From Datisca glomerata (Eukaryota; Streptophyta; Magnoliopsida; Cucurbitales; Datiscaceae), in NCBI GenBank assembly GCA_003255025.1, contig QANY01002785.1, positions 962,043 through 1,026,042 on the forward strand: 64,000 bases of DNA. The letters are read 5' to 3'. How positions within the stretch are numbered: position 1 is the first letter of the stretch; each line of letters begins with the position of its first letter. Made by a program: the position numbers and the translations under genes. Positions 56,335-64,000 of the stretch are shown here, one piece after another. The notes below the pieces were generated by a model. The model searched no databases. It saw only the letters and a list, made by a program, of their open reading frames with translations, and was not told where the DNA came from.

Positions 56335-57130
56335 CAATCACCTCAGTTTGATCTTGATCCAAAGATTGATTGAACTTTCAGACAGTTAAGGAGAGAACAG
56401 AAAGGACTAGCTGCAGTAGGAGAAATGGAAGCCAGTGAAGAGAGAGTAGTCCTTAATGACAACCACAATTAAAATGCTAACAATGGTAACAATGGTAACA
56501 ATGTCATTCTTACTAAGGATGATAGAGAAAAATTCATTTAGGACTACGCAATACTTACTCCTCAAGCCATGAACCTTGGGATTATTACGATAGAAATCTA
56601 AGCAACTCCATTTGAGTTGAAGCCAGTGATGTTTCAGATACTCCAGATAAAAGAACAATTTAATGGGTTACCTACTAAAGTCCTTCATCTTCATCTCAGG
56701 CTATTCATGGAGATAAATGATGCATTTAAGATCCCTGATGCAATAGAGGATTCATAAATAATGACGTTATTTCCTTATTCATTTAGAGATAGATCCAGAG
56801 CATGAGGTTATTTCCCTAGCAAAAAAAATTAATGAGGTAATTTCCTCCAACCAAGAATGCAAAGCTCAAGAATGATATCACTTCTTTTCATCAATTTGAA
56901 AACGAATTACTGTATGAAGATTAGGAGAGATTTAAAGAATTGTTGATAAAGTGTCAGACCATGGCATTCATTATTGTATTCAAATGGAGACATGTTACAA
57001 TAGTTTGAACTCTTCAACTAGGCTCATAGTGGATGATTCAGCAAATGGAAAGATCACCACCTCATTTTCCTCAAAGACTCTAGAAGAAGGAGCAAGATGG
57101 TTAGTTTAGCAAGTTTTTAGACATGCCAAA
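56335..57130 (+). pseudogene. Athila-like gag, element F
   Basis: Plus frames give FDLDPKID-TFRQLRREQKGL near the start, then DYAILTPQAMNLGI, ATPFELKPVMFQILQIKEQF, LFMEINDAFKIPDAIEDS and LFPYSFRDRSRA. After frameshifts come FERFKELL-like and NSSTRLIVDDSANGKITTSF near 57000-57060. The order is that of Athila gag. Many stops, mainly TGA/TAG from CGA or CAG type changes. It lies after the PBS and before the protease in one orientation, so 54850-57448 is one continuous element start. Confidence 0.8.
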
Positions 57131-57239
57131 GTAGTTACACATCAATATCCCATTGGTGGAAGCCTTGCAACATATGCCTAATTATGTTAAATTCATGAAG
57201 GACATCTTGACAAAGAAGATGAGATTATGAAAATTTGAA

Positions 57240-57448
57240 ACTGTTGCACTGAAAATGAATGCAGTTTGATAGTGCAAAACAAGCTGCCACTTAAGCTGAA
57301 AGACCCCGGAAGCTTTACTATACCCTGCTCAATTGGGAAAGCATATTGTGGCAGAGCCTTATATGATCTTGGAGCAAGTATAAATCTGATGTCAATGTCA
57401 ATTTTTAGACAATTAGGCTTTGGTGAAGCTAGACCAACAACCGTTATT
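57240..57448 (+). pseudogene. Retropepsin N-terminal half, element F
   Basis: The plus frame reads NKLPLKLKDPGSFTIPCSIG, GRALYDLGASINLMSMSIF and FGEARPTTV. The active-site motif is DLGAS (Asp codon at 57364-57366), intact. This aspartic protease cleaves the element polyprotein. The frame is cut at 57448 by a TGTAACAGCC LTR start. The other half of the protease is found 3.4 kb away on the opposite strand (61018-60841). Confidence 0.85.
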
Positions 57449-57632
57449 GTAACAGCCTAAAACTTTATCCAAATTTCCCTTCAATAATTTATGCAAATAA
57501 AATATAATTTGTAGAAGCTCGGTCAATTTTTTTAAAAACAATCATGATGGAAATAAAACTTAAACAAAGTATGATTTATTATGAATAATTTCAAAATATT
57601 TTATAATGGTAGTTTCCTACATCATTAATTGT
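57449..57632 (+). mobile_element. 5' piece of a gypsy LTR inserted in the protease
   Basis: Starts TGTAACAGCCTAAAAC immediately after the protease sequence. The matching 3' piece, ending GGGTGTTACA, is at 61019-61262 on the minus strand next to the other protease half. The sequence flanking the two ends is GTTAT and GTTGC, consistent with one decayed 5-bp target duplication. Confidence 0.6.
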
Positions 57633-59130
57633 GTAGCGCCCTAATCCCCGAGAGTTAAACATACGTGTAATTTCACAATTTTGAAATCCCCAATTCGAAA
57701 CAAATAGCGAAAGCGATACAGTGTCTTAAATGCATAATTAATAAAATCTTGAAAACTGAAATAAAGTCAAAACTTGAAATCCATAATTCATGAAGCTTTC
57801 ACTAATCATTATTCGTAGAAAAACTTAACGTAAAATAAACTAATGAGTTAAACAAAAAACATTTTCCCAAGTTTTAAATCAATTCATAAACTGAAAACAT
57901 AAATTCCTCTAATTCAACTAGTTATGGCAGTCTCCCACTCATGCTACTCGCCATCACCATCTGCATCATAAACAACTCTAGGGGGTGAGTATTTTAAAAT
58001 ACTCAGTAAGCAAACTCACATAATAACATGCATCCATATGTCCTAAATGCAATCATGACATAACATAACTGAACTTGACATATATCATAAATGAAATAAA
58101 GTAATGTACTTGATCATGACACGGCTTAACATGGCACGTAGATAACACGCGTCTCAAACAGAATCATATAGCAAACTTATTCATATCTTGTCTTGGCATA
58201 TCCCTTAGTTAAAAACCTAATCAGAACTAATCACACATTAACTAAAACAAATCATGACGAATTGGGCGACGAAACAGATGGCACACATTATTGGGTGACA
58301 GAACAGATGACACTCATAGGTGACAGAAAACGTGAACAGATGGAATCTCATGAGTGATAGAAATCATTTACAGATGACACTCAATGTATGACCAAAACAT
58401 GAACATATGACACTCTATGTGTGACGAAAGCATGAACAGATGACACCTCATTCGTATAACAGAACAAAACGTGAACAGTCCTGATTTCTTGTTAACTAAG
58501 AATCGTGCTTAAGTTCATATCTTGCTTAATTACCACTTGACTTAATTAACTTCATAACTTGCAGAATCCAACGTATGATAATAATTAATCATATAATGCA
58601 TACTAATACATGAAACTGAATCAAACATGATAATATACTAAAGTAAAATTAATCATACCCAAATATTTATCTCATGATAATCAAAATAATAACTGAACAA
58701 TAAACAATTACAAAAGTGTTAACGAAATATAATAGTTATTGAAAAATGGTTAAACATATAATGAATACATGATACAATTATAATATCAGAGTCACATCAT
58801 TATATAAGTCAACTTACACAAACATATATATGAACATAACATGCTTATAGACAATTAAAGTTTATGAGAATAACACATATTACATTTGTCACACGTGCGT
58901 CACATTACCATAATGTAAATTCCCTTACACAAAGCATAGACATTTATCACACATGGGTCACATTACGATGCAAATTCACTTACACAAAGCATGTACATTT
59001 ATCACACATGGGTCATATACAACATACACACTAATCTCATCATCAATATTAATTGACAAAAATATCGAGTGCTAGCTACATATTCAGAAACCATAAAACA
59101 TTTATTTGACAAATTCATGATGGTAGCCCC
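57633..59130 (+). mobile_element. Gypsy (Del/Tekay-type) LTR with internal tandem repeats
   Basis: Starts TGTAGCGCCCTAATCCCCGA at 57633. It contains 'gggtgagtattttaaaatac' near 57981, common in this LTR class. Two tandem blocks: about 40 bp x 5 at 58256-58475 ('gtgacagaacagatgacact') and about 60 bp x 2.5 at 58875-59030 ('tttatcacacatgggtcaca'). The 3' end is missing. Confidence 0.6.
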
Positions 59131-59499
59131 AATGCTATAATCCCCCCCCCCAAAGAGATAATGTCATACTATAAAAGCACCAATCACGACTAGACCAATT
59201 AAGCTTACGCCTTTGCTCAATCATAATCAATGACTTCAACCATACATTCTTCTTGTCATTAATAAATGTCCATTCAAAACTGTTCGCAATCTCTATATCC
59301 TCCTTCATTACAAAACTCACAAATCACTCTTATAAATCAAACTAGACCAAAAACCAGCATCAAGACAAAATTCATAAATCAAACTACACTACAATTACAT
59401 GGACAAAATAACATCAAGTGCTGCAACTAAAATTACTCATCATCACATCAACATATTTACATCACATGGAATAAAAAGCCTAGAGAAATGTAATGTACC

Positions 59500-59935
59500 A
59501 TTCAATCATGAAGTTTTTTCAGGTCCAGCTTCAATCATATAGTACTTTAACAATAATATATTACTTAAAATCTTTTTAACACATGCCACAATGGCCACAT
59601 CCTCAATTTCTCCCTTCTTATTAGTGCGAGCAGCCTTCCATAATGTGGAATGGTTAATGTCACTTGTGGTACCTGACATCTTTTTATGTCCCACGGTATG
59701 AATAACATATTCAGAATAATACCAACATAAATAAAAACATAAATAAAAATGAGTATTAAACTAATAAGAGATATATACCATTTCTTCTTCCAAGCCCGCG
59801 TACCCCTTTTTTGACAATCGATGGTTGTAAATATTTTTTTATCTTTTCTCTTTTTGTTGTTTACCAACAATCTACAATGAATATTCACAATTAAGCATTA
59901 ACTGAAAGTAATCGTTAAATCGGGCACAAACAAGT
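59500..59935 (-). pseudogene. Transposase_24 (Ptta/En/Spm) fragment
   Basis: The minus strand has NIYNHRLSKKGYAGLEEEM (59850-59780) and, after an intron-like gap, HSTLWKAARTNKKGEIEDVA (59660-59600). The same NHRLSxKGYAxLEE word occurs in element B. This is a third, short copy of the CACTA Transposase_24 gene. It lies immediately beside the point (about 59938) where the RT of element F breaks off. 59131-59499 holds no recognisable gene and a run of ten C at about 59142. Confidence 0.65.
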
Positions 59936-59937
59936 GC

Positions 59938-61018
59938 TCTACAAATATGGTTATAGACTAACTATCCATCTAAAAAAGCAGTAAGATTATTTCTCTGCTA
60001 GTCTATCCAACATTTGTTCAATGAATGAAAATTGATCTTTCCTTGTGGCTTTTTTTAGCTTTCTATAGTACATAAAAACTCTCCAACATATGATAGTCAT
60101 GGTTGGTATCAGTTCATTATTTTCAATAGCAACTACTCTTACACCTCCCTTATTTGGTACACACTGCATCGGACTTACCCTTGCACTACCTAAAATAGAT
60201 GGATAATTCTAGCATCTAACCACTTGATTATTTCCTTCTTTACCACTTCCTTCATGATAGGGTTGAACCTTCTTTGATGTTCCATTGAACTGCTGTTATT
60301 TTCTTCAAGAAAAAATTTATGCATGCAAATTAAAGGATTGATTGCCTTAATGTGTCGCATTTACAAACCTATTGGCTTTTTGTATATTCCTAACCCCTCA
60401 AGGAACAACAACTCATTTTTAATACTTAAGGATGAGGAAATAATTACAGTCAAAGTGCTATGTGCAACAAGATAAGCATATTCAAGTGAGATGGAAAAGG
60501 CTTTAGTTCTAAAGTGGGTGGTGACTCAACAGATGATAAGGATGTTCTCAATTTCCTTTCAGATAATTCTAACGGATCAAAATGTTTTCTAGCCCTAAGA
60601 AATGGTTGTTTAGATTTTAGCTAGGCCACTTCAGCATCTTCTAGGTCACTACTGTGATCCTCAAGATCATCAAAAGTCAAAGTTTGAAACTCAGTGCTGC
60701 TACAACTTCTACTTAATTTCTCCACCATGATGGAGCCAATTACTCCTATAGATGAGCATTCTTTCACATCATCATCAAAGCATTAAACGCATTAAAAGTA
60801 ATTTGTTGATCATTAACCCTCATAGTAAACTCTCATTTGTGAACATCAATGAGGGTTCTTCATGTTGCCAAGATAGGTCTTCCAAGTATAATTACTTCTC
60901 TATTACGTTCTTCATAATCTAATATAATGAAGTCCACTAGATAAATAAATTATGAACCTAATCTATCAACTTTCCCTTCATGGAGTGCATATGATCTGTT
61001 AGTCAACTATAGAGCAAC
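59938..61018 (-). pseudogene. Inverted protease C-half and RT N-half of Athila-like element F
   Basis: Minus strand from 61018: LTNRSYALHEGKVDRLGS, then YLVDFIILDYEERNREVIIL and GRPILAT (protease C-half), RTLIDVHK and MRVNDQQITFNAFNAL, RRFNPIMKEVVKKEIIKWLD near 60290-60230, NNELIPTMTIICWRVFMYYR and KATRKDQFSFIEQMLDRLAE (RT fingers/palm start), ending FLDG…YNHI at about 59940. The first residues (TVAL-LTNRSYA) pick up exactly where the plus-strand protease half at 57448 stops (PTTV). So these are two halves of one protein on opposite strands. Stops and frameshifts are common. Confidence 0.85.
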
Positions 61019-61262
61019 TGTAACACCCTACTTTTTGGTCGATAGGGATAAGTGCATTATTTTTATTTTCATGTCTTGAGTTATAACTTTAGCCCCTATA
61101 TTTTTATTATGGTGTGACATTATATTCTAAAAAGTGATATATATATATATATANTATATATATATATATTTAGTATTAGAGGGGATCCCTTTGTGAATTT
61201 TAAAAAGTATTAATTTAGGAAAGAAAATGTAATTTTGTCACTTACTATATCCCTCTAACGCC
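61019..61262 (-). mobile_element. 3' piece of the gypsy LTR, inverted
   Basis: On the minus strand it ends AGTAGGGTGTTACA directly before the protease C-half. On the plus strand this reads TGTAACACCCTAC. It contains a (TA)n tract with an ambiguous base at 61154. On the right it gives way to RT/RNase H of element F. Confidence 0.6.
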
Positions 61263-62640
61263 TAATGATCACATTTTTGGGGTTGTTCTTTTCCAAAGGA
61301 AGGGCAATGTATTCCAGTGTATATATTATGGCAGCAAAACACTCACTATGCTCAACTCAATTACACCATGATAAAAAAGAAGTTGTTGGTTATTGTTTTA
61401 GCATCTGACAAGTTCATAGCATACTTGGTTGGAGCAATGGTGATAGTCTATATAGATCACCCACCCATCAAATACTTAATCTCTAAGAAATATTCAAAAC
61501 AAGGTCAATCATGTGGATTATGTTGCTACAAGAATTTGGTCTTTAGATTAGAGATAGAAAAGGAACAGAGAATCAAGTAACCGATCATCTGTCAAAGCTT
61601 GAATCAGGGAGTGAAGCTAAAGTAGAATAATCTATAACAGAAACTATCCTAGATGAGCATTTATTGGTAGTAACTTAAATGGATGCACCCTGTCATGCTG
61701 GCATAGTTAAGTATCTGGCCAGTGGTATGCTATCTCCAGAATTGAACTCACATCAATCGAGGATGTTCTTTCAACAAGTAAAGTATTACTAATAGGATGA
61801 TCCATAACTGTACAAGCAATGTTCATATCAAAGAACATGTGTGCCAGAAGAAGAAATGAAAGTATTCTGTGTAGTGCCATTCATCACCTTATGAAGGACA
61901 CTTTGGGGGATAACAACGATTGCAAAAGTCTTGCAATCAGGCTATTATTGGCCCTTAATTTTTAAAGATGCTCATTATTTGGTTAAATATTGTAATACAT
62001 GTCAAAGGGTAGGAAATATTTCATAAAACATGCCCTTCAACATCATTTTGGAGGTTGAACTGTTTGACGTATGGGAAATAGACTTTATGGTTTGGTAAAT
62101 TGTACATCTTGGTTGCAGTTGATTTTTTGTCTAAGTGGGTGGAAGCTTCAGCTTTACCAATCAATAATTCTAAGGTGGCAGTTAAATTCTTACAACAGAA
62201 CATTTTTAAAAGATTTGGCACACCTAGAGCCATTATCAGTGATGAGAGTACCCACTTTTGTAACAAGCTCTTTAAGGGGATCTTGAGAAAATAAGGGGTA
62301 AAGCATAAGGTTGTTATAGCATACTATTCTGAAACCAGTGGGCAGGTTGAATTTTTAAATAGGGATATTAAAAGAATTGTGGAGAAAGTGGAAAATACTA
62401 ATGAAAAGATTGGTCAATTAGTCTAGATGATGCACTGTGGGCATATAGAACAGCCTTTAAGACACTACTTGGCATGTCTCCCTATAGAATTGTCTTTGGA
62501 GAAGCCTATCACCTACCTCTGGGCTTCAACATAGAGAATGGGTAGTGAAGAAGCTGAAGTTAGATCTTCAGGGAGTTGGGGAAAATAGGGCACTGCAACT
62601 GAATGAGCTAGATGAATAGAAACAATTGGAGGCATCAGTG
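61263..62640 (+). pseudogene. RNase H and integrase of Athila-like element F
   Basis: Plus frames in order: YAQLNYTMIKKKLLVIVLAS, FIAYLVGAMVIVYIDHPPIK (RNase H); [25 protein letters not shown] with CNTC (HHCC zinc finger, 61880-62010); WEIDFMV, LVAVDFLSKWVEASALP, GTPRAIISDESTHFCNKLF and SGQVEFLNRDIKRIVEK. The three acidic residues of the integrase DDE triad are visible (in EIDF, ISDE and QVEF), although frameshifts and stops separate them. Integrase would insert the cDNA. The match fades near 62580 and stops at about 62640, where a minus-strand element begins. Confidence 0.85.
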
Positions 62641-62644
62641 TAGG

Positions 62645-64000
62645 AGTGGCCCATCCATGGAAAAATAGTCGTCATGTAGGCTTGAGGTGACGATGGCCAT
62701 CTTCCAAACTTACACATCCTGAAAGCACCCCATCTGATCCCCTAAAGAAGAGAACTCCATTTAATTCGACAAAATTCGCCATTTCCTTACATAAAGCAGC
62801 TTCCTCTGAGATAATTGTTCTTTGATTTTGTATCTCCATTCTTTGGGATGGCAGTTCAACATTCCCTTCAGCCACGACAGTTATTGTTTTAACAAAAATC
62901 TCAACCATTAAGATGGTGTTGGTAAGGGGAAGCAGAGTTTGGCGGCTAGCGTCACTATGGCATAGACATGGCTGTTGTTAGACTAGGGGTGTCCTAAAAA
63001 ATAACATTGTCAAAGGTAGTAACAAGTTTTAGGACCTCATGGTGTTATTGTGCAAGGGTGGCCAATGAGACGGTGAAGTCCCATCTAACTTGGTTGATAA
63101 TCATATTAGAATACCCTTTGACTCTGAGAGGAGAGGTGGCTTTGTTCTATGTATATTAGAGTCCTAATATAAGAGACTTATATTCTACCTCATTTTTGTG
63201 CATGGAAAAACTAACTTGTATACCATTGAGAAAATGCTACCCAGATGATAGTCAAAGACAAGTCTTGCTCCACCACTAGAGTGAGTGGATGAACCATCAA
63301 ATGTTAAGGCCTATCGCACACCCTTACAACTTGACTTCGTGCAAATCACAAGGTATGGTTTCATCTAAAGGCTCAGGTTCACCGCTTAAGAATTGAGCCA
63401 ATAAGTCTGCCAAAACTTGACATTTTTGTGCCTTTAGGGTAATTAGTGTGATATCATATTCATTCAGTAACATAGTCCATTGGATATGTGTTCAATGCAG
63501 GACTAGTTAACAAAAAATTAATGGATTAGACTTAGTCATTAAATGTATTAGATTACCAAACATGTAATGCCAAAAAAATTCATGGAAAATGCATGAACAA
63601 GACAATGCTTTTTACAAGGTGAATATTCGAGCTCAGCATCCCATAGGACCCTACTCAAAAAATATATTGGACGCTCTACCCCTTCCTTCCTTAAGCCAAC
63701 AATGCTTCAATAGACTTAAGGACTATGGTGATGTAAAGGACCAATGGCAAATCACTGCGTGGCAAAACCATAGTGGTGAGAGAGCATATTTTTTATGGCA
63801 TCATACTTTTGTTGCTGCTCATATGTCTAAGAACAAGTGCAATGTCCCTTTAAGGTGGGTGTACGAAACTAATAGACTCTACAAGGGAAGTATGAATTGA
63901 AGGATGTAAGACACATTTTCTAAGAATTCATTCAACTCCTTTACTGATCGTGGTGGTCTCATATCTTTGATGGCCTTCACCTTAGATTGATCGATGTCTA
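62645..64000 (-). pseudogene. Ty3/gypsy RT-RNase H-integrase segment, runs off right edge
   Basis: On the minus strand from 64000: VKAIKDMRPPRSVKELNEFL (RT thumb), GVERPIYFLSRVL and AELEYSPCKKHCLV (connection/RNase H), WTMLLNEYDITLITLKAQK with QVLADLLAQFLSGEPEPLDE, then VSFSMHKNEVEYKSLILGL (second, plant-type RNase H region), and at 62800-62690 ANFVELNGVLFFRGSDGVLS (integrase zinc-binding region). Order fits gypsy elements of the Tat group that carry an extra RNase H. Frames change often. The plus-strand 103-codon frame at 63589-63900 is a shadow of this gene. Confidence 0.8.

Noticed and set aside
63589..63900. 103-codon plus-strand open frame
   Set aside because: It is the antisense shadow of the minus-strand gypsy RT/RNase H region, whose motifs are recognisable.

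Overview
This window looks like plant nuclear DNA, almost certainly from a dicot with an AT-rich, repeat-dense genome. The main signs are TTTAGGG-type telomeric repeats, Ty3/gypsy and Ty1/copia polyprotein remnants of plant lineages, En/Spm (CACTA) transposase families with DUF4216/DUF4218/Transposase_24 domains, and spliceosomal introns in a captured plant gene. I found no intact host gene. Every coding region I can recognise is a decayed transposable-element gene or a gene fragment carried inside a transposon. Calls come from reading translations and motifs by eye; no database search was run.

Layout. 1-1560: minus-strand Ty3/gypsy remnant (RT joined to gag, PBS, LTR). 1582-4470: CACTA element A (minus). 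4545-6225: LINE fragment (plus). 6240-6665: copia scraps. 6666-11065: mostly unassigned AT-rich DNA with three small tandem duplications and an inverted-repeat element. 11158-14504: a roughly 575-bp tandem array in which every unit contains a 177-178 bp MITE-like piece with CACTA-type ends. 14505-22088: a 7.6-kb element X with 29-bp terminal inverted repeats and an AGT target duplication, holding a telomere-repeat block fused to a LINE fragment. 22089-24374: transposase gene of CACTA element B, into which X inserted. 25039-26040: higher-order minisatellite. 26390-34985: copia element (LTR, PBS, gag) whose gag is split by CACTA element C (29113-34748). 35262-38655: CACTA-like element D carrying intron-containing fragments of a mitochondrial malate dehydrogenase gene. 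38656-42911: gypsy LTR plus gag start, then an X-related end. 42912-43570: gypsy RT fragment. 43985-51972: Athila-like LTR elements, one with a gag/integrase fusion and a LTR nested inside it. 52190-52800: minisatellite. 54850-62640: a second Athila-like element whose protease and RT segment is inverted. 62645-64000: minus-strand gypsy RT/RNase H/integrase, leaving the window.

How the pieces relate. The region is a stack of nested insertions: element X sits in CACTA-B, CACTA-C in copia gag, a LTR in the Athila-like element E, and at least two insertions in the Athila-like element F. Relative ages can be read from who interrupts whom. The most informative items are the MITE-punctuated array, the captured MDH fragment, the LINE-telomere junction, the 53-bp triplication in the CACTA-C transposase, and the inversion inside element F.
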